Assembly: GCF_005519465.1 (NCBI RefSeq)
Contig: NZ_CP027858.1
Location: 5,436,001-5,500,000 of the forward strand
Length of the DNA: 64,000 nt
Direction: 5' to 3'
Source: Streptomyces clavuligerus
GTDB taxonomy: Bacteria > Actinomycetota > Actinomycetes > Streptomycetales > Streptomycetaceae
In this document: positions 1 to 9,161 of the stretch, in pieces
How positions within the stretch are numbered: the first letter of the stretch is position 1
Layout of the letters: every line of letters begins with the position of its first letter
Made by a program: the position numbers and the translations under genes
The notes under the pieces: generated by a model
Seen by the model: only the letters and a program-made list of their open reading frames with translations
What the model was told of the DNA's origin: nothing
Database searches by the model: none

Positions 1-638
1 CCCGCGAGCCCCCAGGTCTTGGTGAGGCTCCGCAGCACCACCAGACCCGGTACGTCGGTACGTTCCGCCAGGGACTCCGCCTCGTCCGGCACGGAGTCCA
101 TGAACGCCTCGTCCACGACCAGGACCCGGCCGGGCCTGGCCAGCGCGGCGACATCCGCGGCGGGATGCAGCACCGACGTGGGGTTGGTGGGGTTCCCGAC
201 CACGACCAGGTCCGCCTCCTCCGGAACGGAGTCGGGGTCGAGCCGGAAGCCCTGCTCCTCCCGCAGCAGCAGCCGGTCCACGGTGTGGCCCGCGTCCCGC
301 AGCGCCGCCTCGGGCTCGGTGAACTGCGGATGCACCACCAGCGGATGGCGGACCGGCAGCGCCCGCGCCAGCAGGACGAACGCCTCCGCCGCGCCCGCCG
401 TCAGCAGCACCCGCTCGGCGGCGACACCGTGCCGGGCCGCGACGGCCCCGCGCGCGGCCCGCCCGTCGGGGTAGGCCGCCAGGGAACGCAGGGAGCCCGC
501 GATGCACTCGCGCAGCCACTCGGGGGGAGTGCCCGTACGGACGTTGACCGCGAGATCGGTCAGCAGGGCACCGGAGTCGCGTATCTCGGCGTCGCCGTGG
601 TGGCGCAGGTCGTGGGGGCCGTCAGTGTGCGTATACAT
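1..638 (-). CDS. cobC: CobC-like PLP-dependent threonine-phosphate decarboxylase (3' part cut by window edge)
   Basis: PLP-dependent class I/II aminotransferase fold protein, expected to decarboxylate L-threonine phosphate to the aminopropanol phosphate used for the nucleotide loop of cobalamin. The 212 codons in the window read HDLRHHGDAEIRD and LAVNVRTGTPPEWL near the start, then VVVGNPTNPTS, VLVVDEAFMD and finally LRSLTKTWGLAG, which contains the PLP-binding lysine in the SLTKT motif. The coding sequence leaves the window at base 1. The ATG at 638 is the first ATG or GTG after an in-frame stop, so the start is well bounded, although no clear Shine-Dalgarno precedes it. It overlaps the end of a small upstream frame (622-888), which could supply translational coupling. 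The family assignment is firm; the exact substrate is inferred from the neighbouring cobalamin genes. Confidence 0.88.
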   Translation of the reverse strand, partial: MYTHTDGPHDLRHHGDAEIRDSGALLTDLAVNVRTGTPPEWLRECIAGSLRSLAAYPDGRAARGAVAARHGVAAERVLLTAGAAEAFVLLARALPVRHPLVVHPQFTEPEAALRDAGHTVDRLLLREEQGFRLDPDSVPEEADLVVVGNPTNPTSVLHPAADVAALARPGRVLVVDEAFMDSVPDEAESLAERTDVPGLVVLRSLTKTWGLA

Positions 639-888
639 GTGCGTGGCGCCCGTGCTGGTGCGGACCGGCGACCCGGCCGGACCGGGGTCCGTCGGGCCGT
701 CCGGGTCGGTCGGGTCGGACGGGGCCGGGATGCCCGGCGGGACCGGTGGGCACCACGGGCCGCGCGGGGGACGTGCCGCAGCTGCCGGGGGTTGTCCGCG
801 GCAGGGAGGCGGATCGTCTCTTCACGGGGACGGCGGGTGCGCCGTCCGGTCTCGCCGTGCCGCTGCGGGTGGCATGGCCGACGTTCAT
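622..888 (-). CDS. Possible small Pro/Arg/His-rich protein upstream of cobC
   Basis: An 88-codon frame beginning MNVGHATRSG and ending HQHGRHAHVYAH. What supports translation is an AGGAG seven bases before the ATG and a 17-base overlap with the cobC start, the usual arrangement for coupled genes. Against it, the middle is low-complexity Pro/Gly/Arg sequence and I recognise no family. The His-rich end invites a metal-binding guess, but nothing else supports that. It may instead be a leader whose translation controls cobC: around 783-811 the transcript could fold into a stem with CTGCCG and CGGCAG arms, just inside this frame. Confidence 0.35.
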   Translation of the reverse strand: MNVGHATRSGTARPDGAPAVPVKRRSASLPRTTPGSCGTSPARPVVPTGPAGHPGPVRPDRPGRPDGPRSGRVAGPHQHGRHAHVYAH

Positions 889-1436
889 CAGCGTTCTCCT
901 AGGGGGGTGGGGGACAGAAGCGAGGACGAAGGGGGCGGAAACGGTCACGGGGAAGAGGCCGTCGAAGAGCGGAACGGATCGGCGCTCCGCCCGGCGTGGG
1001 CGCCCGGGGTACCGGACGGCCGGGGAGTACGCCATGGGACGGGCGGGGCGCGTCCTCCTCGCCCCGGTGCCCTGGCCCGTGTGATGCCCGCACGGGTCCC
1101 GGGAATCACCGGTACCCGGTCCGCACCCGGGTGCGCCGGAGCGGTTCCGGCCGTGCCGGGGACGGTGCCGGGCCCGCCGCCCGCCCGCGCACCCCCCGCA
1201 CCGCCGCGGCCCGGCGGCGGCCGGACACGGGGACGGCGGGAGGGGGTACGGGGGTCCGTGCGGCGGACGGACCCCCCGGCGGTGGGCCGGAGAACCGGGC
1301 GGATACCCGGAGACGGACGCGGGTCGGACGGCCGCCGCCCGCGCGGCTCCGGGCACGGGCAGCACGGAGCCGACCCCACCGCTCAGCGGAAGGGCCCCCG
1401 CGCGCCGCGCGGCTCCGGGCGTGGGGGCGCGCGGAA
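889..1436. other. Gene-free stretch between the small cobC leader frame and the cobE-cobJ gene
   Basis: About 550 bases of very GC-rich DNA. Open frames exist on both strands but encode only Pro/Arg/Gly-rich low-complexity sequence with no recognisable domain. I looked on the minus strand for a cobalamin riboswitch (CCGGTG-AATCC core, GCCACTG, B12 box) and found none. I see no remnant of another cob gene. Confidence 0.5.
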
Positions 1437-2294
1437 TCACGCCTGCCACCGATAGCCGCGCGGGGTCGCCGCAGGACCGGCGATGGCGAGGGTGGCTGAG
1501 TTGCCGACCGTCACGACGGACATCATGTCCACCCGTGCGGCATCCACTCCGGCCAGGGTGGTCACACGGCTTGATTCATCCGTTCGAGACTCGTTCCATA
1601 CGATTTTCACCGGCGTCCGAGATCCCCACCGCTGGGTGAACCACGCCAGAATCGCGCCAAGTCGCTGGCTTTCTCCCTGCTCACCACTGTTGAGCAGGGT
1701 CACGGCCGCCCCGGAGTCCACTCGGTCCCCCAGCCGCTCCCGCAGAAGCTCCCATGGCGGAAAACCATCGCAGAGACCGACCCAGACCTCCGCTGCCGGA
1801 ACCCTCCCGGACGGCGGCGGACCCAAGCCGGGACGGCGGACGACCGCGCAGGTGGCACGGGCCGCCCGGCCCCGGGGGCGGGACACCCGCTTGGGGACGA
1901 GGAGTTCCCCGCCCGCCGCCAGCGCGGCGGCCTCCGCGACCGAGGCCGTGCCCAGGGCCCGCAGCACCCGCTCCGACGGATGGGGCACCCGGACCCGGGC
2001 GAGCCGGTCGGCGCCGTGGGCCACCACGGGCACGGCCAGCCGCCGGGCCGCCGCCACGACCCCCGGCTCCGCCGCCCTCGCGGCGACCGTGGCCAGCTCC
2101 GCGAGGCTCAGCACCGAGAGCCCGGCCGCCCCGAGCGCCGCCGTCACCAGCTCCACGATCTCGTCCGCGTCCACCCCGCGCGCCGCGCCCACCCCGGCCA
2201 CCAGCGACGGCGGACGCAGCACCGCGTCCCGGCGGCCGAAGGGGACGACACGGTCCGTGACCCGGGGTGCTCCGGGGTCCCTGTGCGCTGGCAT
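1437..2294 (-). CDS. CobE (CbiG C-terminal) domain fused to the C-terminal half of CobJ; internally deleted
   Basis: 285 residues. Residues about 28-155 match the CbiG C-terminal/CobE domain (LVAGVGAARGV near 31, AELATVAARAAEPG, then ELLVPKRVSRP and TCAVVRR). From about residue 168 the sequence matches only the C-terminal half of CobJ, precorrin-3B C17-methyltransferase (PPWELLRERL, ESSRVTTLAGVDAARVDM, TPRGYRW at the end). The CobJ N-terminal half, which carries the glycine-rich SAM-binding GxGPGD segment and would be about 150 residues, is missing, and a short Pro-rich join (GLGPPPSG) takes its place. The frame is open and in register, so this is a clean internal deletion and not a frameshift. 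As read, the protein should not methylate. The start at 2294 is the first ATG; AGAGG lies rather far upstream. It diverges from the ZIP gene. Confidence 0.75.
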   Translation of the reverse strand: MPAHRDPGAPRVTDRVVPFGRRDAVLRPPSLVAGVGAARGVDADEIVELVTAALGAAGLSVLSLAELATVAARAAEPGVVAAARRLAVPVVAHGADRLARVRVPHPSERVLRALGTASVAEAAALAAGGELLVPKRVSRPRGRAARATCAVVRRPGLGPPPSGRVPAAEVWVGLCDGFPPWELLRERLGDRVDSGAAVTLLNSGEQGESQRLGAILAWFTQRWGSRTPVKIVWNESRTDESSRVTTLAGVDAARVDMMSVVTVGNSATLAIAGPAATPRGYRWQA

Positions 2295-2346
2295 GGACGG
2301 TGCCCGGCCTCTCTGCGGGAAGTGCGGTCGACGGGGAGGGGTTCCG

Positions 2347-2381
2347 ACGGCGGACGGCGGACGGCGGACGGCGGACGGCGG
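2347..2381. repeat. Five perfect tandem copies of a 7-bp unit
   Basis: Unit ACGGCGG repeated five times without mismatch, followed by further related GC-rich sequence. It lies in the divergent space between the cobE-cobJ remnant (minus) and the ZIP transporter gene (plus), so copy-number change could alter promoter spacing. Confidence 0.9.
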
Positions 2382-2509
2382 GTGCGCGGACAGCGGGGCG
2401 GATGGCGGACGAGGGGCGCGCGGGCGCGCCGAACGGGTGATTCAGGCGGATTCGGGCGGCTCTTCACCGTGTGGCCGGTCAGCGGCGGACGAATCCGCTA
2501 CAAAGGCGC

Positions 2510-3235
2510 ATGGCGGTGTTTGTCGCGCTCGGCGCGTTGGTGATGACGCTGGTCGGCGGTTGGACGGCGCAGCGCGTCACCGACCGCAGGCATCTCGTGC
2601 TCGGTCTGGCGGGCGGGCTGATGCTCGGCGTCGTCGGTCTCGATCTCCTGCCCGAGGCACTGGAGGCGGCCGGCACCCGAGTCTTCGGCGTTCCGCAGGC
2701 GCTGCTGCTCTTCGTGGGCGGCTTTCTGCTGGCCCATATGGTCGAGCGGCTGCTGGCGGTGCGCCAGGCGGCGCACGGCGCCGCCGAGGAGCGGGTGCCC
2801 CAGGTGGGGCTGACGGCCGCCGCGGCCATGGTCGGCCACAGCCTGCTCGACGGTGTCGCGATCGGCGCCGCCTTCCAGGTGGGGGAGGCCATGGGGCTCA
2901 CGGTGGCGCTGGCCGTCATCGCCCATGACTTCGCGGACGGCTTCAACACGTACACGCTCACCAGCCTGTACGGGAACACCCGGACGAAGGCGGTCGCGAT
3001 GCTGGTGGCGGACGCGTGCGCCCCGGTGGTCGGGGCCGCGTCCACCCTGCTGGTGACGATCCCGCCGGAGGCGCTCGGCAGCTACCTCGGCTTCTTCGGC
3101 GGGGCGCTGCTCTATCTCGCGGCGGCGGAGATCCTGCCGGAGGCCCATCACACCCACCCGGCCCGCTCGACCCTGCTCTGCACGGCGGCGGGCGCGGGCT
3201 TCATCTGGCTGGTGGTCGGCGTCTCCTCTGACTGA
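2510..3235 (+). CDS. ZIP-family divalent metal transporter
   Basis: Integral membrane protein of the ZIP family, moving Zn2+ or a related divalent cation into the cytoplasm. About seven hydrophobic segments are visible. The family's metal-site motifs are present: VGHSLLDGVAIGAAF and IAHDFADGFNTYTL in the middle and YLAAAEILPEAHHTH near the end. Starting at ATG 2510 gives 241 residues; a GTG at 2471 would add 13 charged residues before the first membrane helix and has no ribosome site, so the ATG is preferred although its own AAAGG is weak and close. It sits inside the cobalamin region but on the opposite strand, convergent with cobB. Cobalt transport is possible from context, but nothing in the sequence decides the metal. 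Confidence 0.85.
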   Translation: MAVFVALGALVMTLVGGWTAQRVTDRRHLVLGLAGGLMLGVVGLDLLPEALEAAGTRVFGVPQALLLFVGGFLLAHMVERLLAVRQAAHGAAEERVPQVGLTAAAAMVGHSLLDGVAIGAAFQVGEAMGLTVALAVIAHDFADGFNTYTLTSLYGNTRTKAVAMLVADACAPVVGAASTLLVTIPPEALGSYLGFFGGALLYLAAAEILPEAHHTHPARSTLLCTAAGAGFIWLVVGVSSD

Positions 3236-3371
3236 GGGCCGGGCCGGGGCGCCCGCCGGGCCACGGGCTCCGAGGGCGCTGAGGAAACGATTCTTCCGGG
3301 GGTGTGCGCCCAGGCCACCCCCGGGTGCCCGGCTGCGGGGACCGCGGACCGGACGCCCCGGACTCCGTGTG

Positions 3372-4787
3372 TCACCACGGGCCCGGCCGCGCGCACCGGT
3401 CCACGAACCGGCGGGCCACCCCCGGCTCCGCGGCCCAGTGCGTGTGCAGATAGCTGGCGTGCACCCCCTGCCGGACGAAACCCTCGACCCGCCGTTCGGG
3501 GCGGTGCATGCCCCACGCGGGCGCGGGCCCGGCCCCGGGCTCGATCACCGTCCGGTGGAACTCGTGCCCCCGCATCCGGGTTCCGGCGGGCGCGAGACAG
3601 CTGTCGGTGAGCGCCACGGCCTCCCGGTAGCCGAGGGTGAGCCGCTTCTCCATCCGCGCGTCCGCCTCCAGCACCCCGCACATGGGCAGCCCGTCCAGCG
3701 AGCGCGCCAGATAGAGCAGCCCCGCGCACTCCGCCGCCACCGCTCCGCCCGCCAGGGCGAACGCGGCGACCTCGGCCCGCAGCTCCTTGTTGGCGGACAG
3801 CTCCGGCGCGTACACCTCGGGGAAGCCGCCGCCGATGACGATCCCCGCCGTGCCCTCGGGCAGCCGTTCGTCCCGCAGCGGATCGAAGGTGACGACCTCG
3901 GCGCCGCACGCGGCGAGGAGCTCCGGGTGCTCGGCGTAGGAGAAGGTGAACGCGGGCCCCCCGGCCACCGCGACCACCGGCCGCCCCCCGGCCACCGGCC
4001 GTTCCCCGCTCCCCGGCGGTCGCCCGGCCGCCACGGCGGCCGGGCTACCGCCGGGGCTCTGCGGGCTCTGCGGGCTCCAGGCCGGGCCGACCGGCCCGGG
4101 GGCGGAGCGCGCGAGCGCGAGCAGCGCCTCCAGATCGCAGCCCTCGCGCACCAGCTCCGCCATCGCGGCCACCGACCCGACCGCGTCCGCCGTCCGCTCG
4201 GCCACCGGCACCAGACCCAGATGGCGCGAGGGCGTCGCCACCGCCGCCCGGCGCCGCACCACACCCAGCACCGGCATGCCCACCTCCTCCAGAGCCTGGC
4301 GCAGCAGCAGCTCATGACGGTCGGTCGCCACCTTGTTGAGGATCACCCCGCCGATCCGGACCTCCGGGTCGAACGAGACGAAGCCGTGCACCAGCGCCGC
4401 CACCGAACGGGACTGCGAGGACGCGTCCACGACCAGCACCACCGGCGCCCGCAGCACCTTCGCGAGCTGCGCCGTGGACGCCAGCTCACCCGCGCCCGAC
4501 GCGCCGTCGAACATCCCCATGACGCCCTCGACCACGGCCAGGTCGCACCCGGCGGCGCCATGGGCGAACAGCGGCGCCATCAGCTCCGTACCGCACAGAT
4601 ACGCGTCGAGATTGCGCCCGGGGCGCCCGGTGGCGAGCGCGTGGTACCCCGGGTCGATGTAGTCGGGGCCCACCTTGTGCGGGGAGACCTTCAGCCCCGT
4701 CGCGGCGAAGGCGGCCATCAGGCCCGTCGCCACCGTGGTCTTGCCGCTGCCGGACGCGGGCGCGGCGATGACGAGTCGTGCTACCAC
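3372..4787 (-). CDS. cobB: Cobyrinic/hydrogenobyrinic acid a,c-diamide synthase
   Basis: Glutamine-dependent amidase of the CobB/CbiA family, which amidates the a and c side chains of (hydrogeno)cobyrinic acid using ATP. About 471 residues, the normal length. The N-terminal dethiobiotin-synthetase-like domain has the P-loop APASGSGKTTVATG at about residue 10 and HKVGPDYIDPGYH. The C-terminal class I glutaminase domain has the AECAGLLYL nucleophile-cysteine motif. A Pro/Gly/Ser-rich linker joins the halves. The GTG at 4787 overlaps the cobO stop (4781-4783), so the two genes are translationally coupled. It is the last gene of the riboswitch-led operon, ending 136 bases from the convergent ZIP gene. 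Confidence 0.93.
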   Translation of the reverse strand: MVARLVIAAPASGSGKTTVATGLMAAFAATGLKVSPHKVGPDYIDPGYHALATGRPGRNLDAYLCGTELMAPLFAHGAAGCDLAVVEGVMGMFDGASGAGELASTAQLAKVLRAPVVLVVDASSQSRSVAALVHGFVSFDPEVRIGGVILNKVATDRHELLLRQALEEVGMPVLGVVRRRAAVATPSRHLGLVPVAERTADAVGSVAAMAELVREGCDLEALLALARSAPGPVGPAWSPQSPQSPGGSPAAVAAGRPPGSGERPVAGGRPVVAVAGGPAFTFSYAEHPELLAACGAEVVTFDPLRDERLPEGTAGIVIGGGFPEVYAPELSANKELRAEVAAFALAGGAVAAECAGLLYLARSLDGLPMCGVLEADARMEKRLTLGYREAVALTDSCLAPAGTRMRGHEFHRTVIEPGAGPAPAWGMHRPERRVEGFVRQGVHASYLHTHWAAEPGVARRFVDRCARPGPW

Positions 4788-5380
4788 TCGATGCCCCGCT
4801 GGCCCTTCTGCCCGGTGTCCATCGGGTGCTTCACCTTGGTCATGTCGGTCACCAGATCGGCGAAGTCCACCAGCTCGGCCGGGGCGTTGCGGCCGGTGAT
4901 CACGACATGCTGGTTCCCCGGGCGGTCCCGCAGCACGGAGATCACCTCGGCGGTGTCCACCCACCCCCAGTGCAGGGGATAGGCGAACTCGTCGAGGACG
5001 TAGAGCTGATAGGTCTCGGCGGCCAGATCCCGCTTGACCTGCTCCCAGCCCTCCCGGGCCGCGTCCTCGTTGCTGAACTGCGCGTCCCGCTGCACCCAGG
5101 ACCAGCCGGAGCCCATCTTGAACCAGTCCACCCGGCCGCCCTCACCGGACGCGCCCAGCACCCGGAGGGCGTTCTCCTCGCCGACCTTCCACTTGGCGGA
5201 CTTGACGAACTGGAACACCCCGATGGGCCAGCCCTGGTTCCAGGCGCGCAGCGCCAGCCCGAAGGCGGCCGTCGACTTGCCCTTGCCGGTGCCCGTGTGG
5301 ACGAACACCAGCGGACGGTTGCGGCGCTGACGTGTGGTGAGCCCGTCCTCGGGGACGACGGACGGCTTTCCCTGTGGCAT
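4781..5380 (-). CDS. cobO: Cob(I)yrinic acid a,c-diamide adenosyltransferase (CobO/CobA type)
   Basis: Transfers the 5'-deoxyadenosyl group of ATP to the corrinoid cobalt. 199 residues, normal for CobA/CobO/BtuR. The family P-loop HTGTGKGKSTAAFG lies at about residues 28-41; GVFQFVKSAKW, YVLDEFAYPL (Walker B like) and the conserved HVVITGRNAP follow. The ATG at 5380 shares one base with the chelatase stop in a TAATG overlap, and its own stop overlaps the cobB GTG, so it sits tightly in the operon. Confidence 0.94.
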   Translation of the reverse strand: MPQGKPSVVPEDGLTTRQRRNRPLVFVHTGTGKGKSTAAFGLALRAWNQGWPIGVFQFVKSAKWKVGEENALRVLGASGEGGRVDWFKMGSGWSWVQRDAQFSNEDAAREGWEQVKRDLAAETYQLYVLDEFAYPLHWGWVDTAEVISVLRDRPGNQHVVITGRNAPAELVDFADLVTDMTKVKHPMDTGQKGQRGIEW

Positions 5381-7593
5381 TACGCGACCCTTCTCTCGGC
5401 GCGGTCGGCGGACGTGGACGCGGATGCGGATGCGGACGCGGTGCGGCCCGGGAGCCCGGTGTCGCGGTGCGGCCGGGCGGCGGGCGCGGCCCGGCCGCCC
5501 GTGGACGCGGCACGGGCGCCGTGCACCAGCCCGGTGATGGCGTCCGCGCGCAGCTCGTCCAGGGTGACGGCCGTGCCGCGCAGCTCCGTGGCCAGCTCGC
5601 CCGCGAGCCCCAGCCGCACCGGGCCCGACTCGCAGTCCACCACGATCGCGGCGGTGCCCTCGGCGGCGTGCAGCCGTGCCGCGCGGGCCGCGAGCCCGAG
5701 CGGATCCGGTCCGCCCGTCGCCCGGCCGTCCGTGACCACCACGAGCAGCGCCCGGCGCGAGGGGTCGCGCATCCGCTCCACCCGCAGCACGTCATGGGCC
5801 TTCAGCAGCCCGGCGGCCAGCGGGGTGCGCCCGCCGGTGGGCAGCCGCTCCAGCCGGGCCGCCGCCGCGTCCACCGACGAGGTCGGCGGCAGCGCCACCT
5901 CCGCCTCCCGGCCCCGGAAGGTGACCAGACCGACCTTGTCCCGGCGCTGATACGCGTCGAGGAGCAGCGACAGCACCGCGCCCTTGACCGCGCTCATCCG
6001 CCGCCGGGCCGCCATCGAACCGGAGGCGTCCACCACGAAGAGCACCAGATTGGACTCGCGGCCCTCCCGGGCGGCCTGCCGCAGATCGTCCCGCCGCACC
6101 ACGAGCCCGGGGCCGCCGCGCCCGCGCGCCCGCTGGTGCGGGGCGGCGGCCCGTACCGTCGCCGCCAGATGCAGCCGGGTCAGCGCGCCCCGGGGCCGCC
6201 GGGACCCGGTCGTCCGCCCGTGCTCGGAGCGGGAACGGGACCTGCGGCCCGCCGCGCCCTCGCCGATGCCGGGGACGCTCAGCGTCCGGGCACGGAAGGG
6301 CTCGGCCGCCGCCACGGGCCGCTGCTCGCGTCCACCGCCGCCCGCCACCGCTCCGCTCTCCTCGCCGTCGGCGCCGCCGCCGTCGGCGCCGCCGCCGGCG
6401 GGCCGCTCCGGCTCCGGGGCCTCCTGCCGCTGCTCCGGTCCGCCCTGCGGAGGCACCCCGCCGCCGCCCCCGCCGGGGCCGCCGTCACCCGGACCGTCCC
6501 CATCGGGATCGGGGTCGGGATCGGGGTCGTCCTGCGGCTCCTGCGGCTCCTGCGAGTCCTGCGACTCCTCTGACTCCTGCGGGCCGAACTCGTCCAGCGT
6601 CCGGTCGAGCTTCTCCTCGTCCAGGCCGGGCGCGTCGAACGGATTGCGCCGCCGCCGGTGGGGGAGCGCCAGCAGCGCGGCCTGCCGGACATCCTCGGGG
6701 AGCACGTCCGTGCGCCCCGCCCAGGCGGCCAGCGCGGTCGCGGTCCGCGCCATCACGATGTCCGCGCGCATCCCGTCCACCTCGAACGCGGCGCAGGTCG
6801 CGGCGATCTGCCGCAGCACCGCGTCCCCCAGCACCACCCGGGGCAGCAGCTCCCGCGCGGCCGTGATCCGGCCCCGCAACTCCTCCTCGGCACCGGCCCA
6901 GCGCTCGGCGAACGCCGCCGGGTCGTCCTCGTACGCGATCCGCCGCCGCACCACCTCGACCCGCTGATCGGGCTCCCGGGAGGCCGCGACCTCGACGGTC
7001 AGCCCGAACCGGTCCAGGAGCTGCGGGCGCAGCTCGCCCTCCTCCGGGTTCATCGTCCCCACCAGCAGAAAACGCGCCGCGTGCCGGACGGATACCCCTT
7101 CGCGCTCCACATGGGACGCCCCCATCGCGGCGGCGTCCAGGAGGACGTCCACGAGATGGTCGTGGAGCAGATTGACCTCGTCGACATAGAGGATGCCCCG
7201 GTGCGCGTCGGCCAGCAGACCCGGCTCGAACGCCTTCACGCCCTCCGCGAGCGCCCGTTCGATGTCCAGCGCGCCCACCAGCCGGTCCTCGGAGGCGCCG
7301 ACGGGCAGCTCCACCATCCGCGCGGGCCGTGCCCCGGCCCCGTCGGCCGCGCCGTGCGGACCGTCCGGACAGAGCGGGTCGGGCCCGGCGGGGTCGCAGG
7401 AGAACCGGCACGCCGCCACCGTCTCCACCGGCGGCAGCAGCGCCGCCAGGGCCCGTACGGCGGTGGACTTGGCCGTTCCCTTCTCGCCGCGCACCAGCAC
7501 CCCGCCGACCCGTGGGGAGACGGCGTTCAGCAGCAGTGCCAGCCGCAGATCGTCCTGGCCGACGACGGCGGTGAACGGGTACGGGGTGCTCAT
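5380..7593 (-). CDS. Fused ChlI/ChlD-type cobaltochelatase ATPase subunit (putative)
   Basis: 737 residues. The N-terminal AAA+ domain resembles Mg-chelatase ChlI/BchI: Walker [13 protein letters not shown] near residue 35, [10 protein letters not shown] near 135, and [23 protein letters not shown] long acidic and glycine-rich linker (about residues 345-480, including repeated Asp-Pro) leads to a C-terminal von Willebrand A domain with the MIDAS motif VVDASGSM near residue 580. ATP hydrolysis by such subunits drives cobalt insertion by CobN. It starts by an ATGA overlap with the cobQ stop. No cobN lies beside it, although in my recollection of S. coelicolor cobN sits between cobQ and this gene. 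The C-terminal tail carries an Ala-Ser repeat. Confidence 0.85.
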   Translation of the reverse strand: MSTPYPFTAVVGQDDLRLALLLNAVSPRVGGVLVRGEKGTAKSTAVRALAALLPPVETVAACRFSCDPAGPDPLCPDGPHGAADGAGARPARMVELPVGASEDRLVGALDIERALAEGVKAFEPGLLADAHRGILYVDEVNLLHDHLVDVLLDAAAMGASHVEREGVSVRHAARFLLVGTMNPEEGELRPQLLDRFGLTVEVAASREPDQRVEVVRRRIAYEDDPAAFAERWAGAEEELRGRITAARELLPRVVLGDAVLRQIAATCAAFEVDGMRADIVMARTATALAAWAGRTDVLPEDVRQAALLALPHRRRRNPFDAPGLDEEKLDRTLDEFGPQESEESQDSQEPQEPQDDPDPDPDPDGDGPGDGGPGGGGGGVPPQGGPEQRQEAPEPERPAGGGADGGGADGEESGAVAGGGGREQRPVAAAEPFRARTLSVPGIGEGAAGRRSRSRSEHGRTTGSRRPRGALTRLHLAATVRAAAPHQRARGRGGPGLVVRRDDLRQAAREGRESNLVLFVVDASGSMAARRRMSAVKGAVLSLLLDAYQRRDKVGLVTFRGREAEVALPPTSSVDAAAARLERLPTGGRTPLAAGLLKAHDVLRVERMRDPSRRALLVVVTDGRATGGPDPLGLAARAARLHAAEGTAAIVVDCESGPVRLGLAGELATELRGTAVTLDELRADAITGLVHGARAASTGGRAAPAARPHRDTGLPGRTASASASASTSADRAERRVA

Positions 7594-9161
7594 GCGGTCT
7601 CCTCGACCAGTTCGGGCGCTCCGGGCGCGACAAAGGGAAGTCCGGCGGGCGCGCCCTGCTCGATCAGCCGCAGCAGCGCGTCCGTGTCCGTGTGTTCTTC
7701 GATCAGATCGCCGAGCCGGTCGAGCTGTTCCTCGCGCAGCGCGTCGAACGAGGTGTCCGGCGCGGGGACGAAACGCCGCCCCGCGTCCGCCGCGACCCGC
7801 CGCAGGAACTCCCGGCGGAAGCCGTCGCTCTCCAGCGAGCCGTGCCAGTGGGTGCCCCACACCGCGCCGACCCGGCAGCCGTCCAGGAAGGGTTCGCCGC
7901 CCAGGACGTCGGCGACACCGTGATGGATCTCGTACCCCTCCACCCGCTCACCGAGCGCGGTGCCCACCGGCCGGGCCAGCGTCTTGCCGGCGTGGAAGCG
8001 CACCCGTACGGGCAGCAGCCCCAGACCGGGCACGGACCCGGCGCGGGACTCGATCCCGTCCTCGATGTGCTCGCCCAGGAGCTGGAACCCGCCGCAGATG
8101 CCGAGCACGGGACGGCCCGCGGCGGCCCGGCGGGCCAGCTCCCGGGCGAGTCCGCGCTCCCGCAGCCACCGCAGGGCGCCGACGGTGCCCCGGGTGCCGG
8201 GGACGACGACCAGATCGGCGTCGGCCAGCTCCTCCGGGCGGTCGACGAAGCGGACGACGACGCCCGGCTCGGCGGCCAGCGCGTCGACGTCGGTGAAGTT
8301 CGACATCAGCGGCACCGCGCAGACCGCGACCCGGAGCACGTCCTCGCCCGCCGGCGGGGTCGGCCGGGACTCGCGGACCGCGCCCCGCAGCGAGACCCGG
8401 AGCCCGTCCTCCTCGTCGATGCCGAGGCCGTGCGCGTACGGCAGCACCCCGTACGTCGGCCGCCCGGTCAGCCCCCGGAGCATGTCGAGCCCCGGTTCGA
8501 GGAGGGACACGTCGCCGCGGAACTTGTTGACGAGATAGCCGGAGACCAGCCGCTGGTCCTCGGCCGTGAGCAGGGCCGTGGTGCCGAAGAACGAGGCGAA
8601 GACGCCGCCCCGGTCGATGTCGCCGACGACGAGCACCGGCAGTTGCGCGGCCCGGGCGACGCCCATGTTCACGATGTCCGTACGCCGCAGATTGATCTCG
8701 GCGGGGCTGCCCGCGCCCTCGCAGATCACCGCGTCATGGGTGGCGCGCAACTCCTCCAGGCACTCCATGACGGTGCCGAACAGGGCCTCCCGGCCGCCCC
8801 CGCGCAGCGGTCCGGGGGAGTCCCCGGGGGCCTGGGGGGAGCCGAAGTAGCCCCGGGCGCCCATCTCGCCCACCGGGCGGCCCAGCAGCACGACCTGGCT
8901 GGTGCGGTCCCCGCCGGGCTTGAGCAGGACCGGGTTCATCAGCGCGGTCGGCTCCACCCGGGCGGCCCGCGCCTGCATCGCCTGCGCCCGGCCGATCTCC
9001 GCGCCGTCCCGGGTCACATAGGAGTTGAGCGACATGTTCTGCCCCTTGAAGGGGGCCACCTTCAGCCCCTGGCGCACCAGCCAGCGGCAGATCCCCGCGG
9101 TGACGACGCTCTTGCCCGCGTCGGACGTGGTGCCCGCGACGAGCAGTCCGCCTCCGGTCAT
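7590..9161 (-). CDS. cobQ: Cobyric acid synthase
   Basis: Glutamine-dependent synthase that amidates side chains b, d, e and g of adenosylcobyrinic a,c-diamide. 523 residues, slightly longer than usual because of a Gly/Pro insert near residue 110. The N-terminal domain has [16 protein letters not shown] at about 7-22, [12 protein letters not shown] and [12 protein letters not shown]. The C-terminal glutaminase domain has [10 protein letters not shown] with the nucleophile Cys, and YEIHHG and THWHG near the end. The ATG at 9161 overlaps the cobD stop (ATGA) and its stop overlaps the chelatase ATG in the same way. Confidence 0.94.
   Translation of the reverse strand: MTGGGLLVAGTTSDAGKSVVTAGICRWLVRQGLKVAPFKGQNMSLNSYVTRDGAEIGRAQAMQARAARVEPTALMNPVLLKPGGDRTSQVVLLGRPVGEMGARGYFGSPQAPGDSPGPLRGGGREALFGTVMECLEELRATHDAVICEGAGSPAEINLRRTDIVNMGVARAAQLPVLVVGDIDRGGVFASFFGTTALLTAEDQRLVSGYLVNKFRGDVSLLEPGLDMLRGLTGRPTYGVLPYAHGLGIDEEDGLRVSLRGAVRESRPTPPAGEDVLRVAVCAVPLMSNFTDVDALAAEPGVVVRFVDRPEELADADLVVVPGTRGTVGALRWLRERGLARELARRAAAGRPVLGICGGFQLLGEHIEDGIESRAGSVPGLGLLPVRVRFHAGKTLARPVGTALGERVEGYEIHHGVADVLGGEPFLDGCRVGAVWGTHWHGSLESDGFRREFLRRVAADAGRRFVPAPDTSFDALREEQLDRLGDLIEEHTDTDALLRLIEQGAPAGLPFVAPGAPELVEETA

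Noticed and set aside
840..900. Possible second B12 riboswitch near the cobC leader (GCCACCCGC and GCGAGACCGGAC on the minus strand)
   Set aside because: The B12-box resemblance is only about 8 of 12 and the essential GGTGCGAATCC-type core is absent.
3369..4982. Plus-strand frame of more than 500 codons over cobB and cobO
   Set aside because: Mirror frame of high-GC genes: His/Arg/Gln-rich with no domain, while the minus strand carries clear CobB and CobO.
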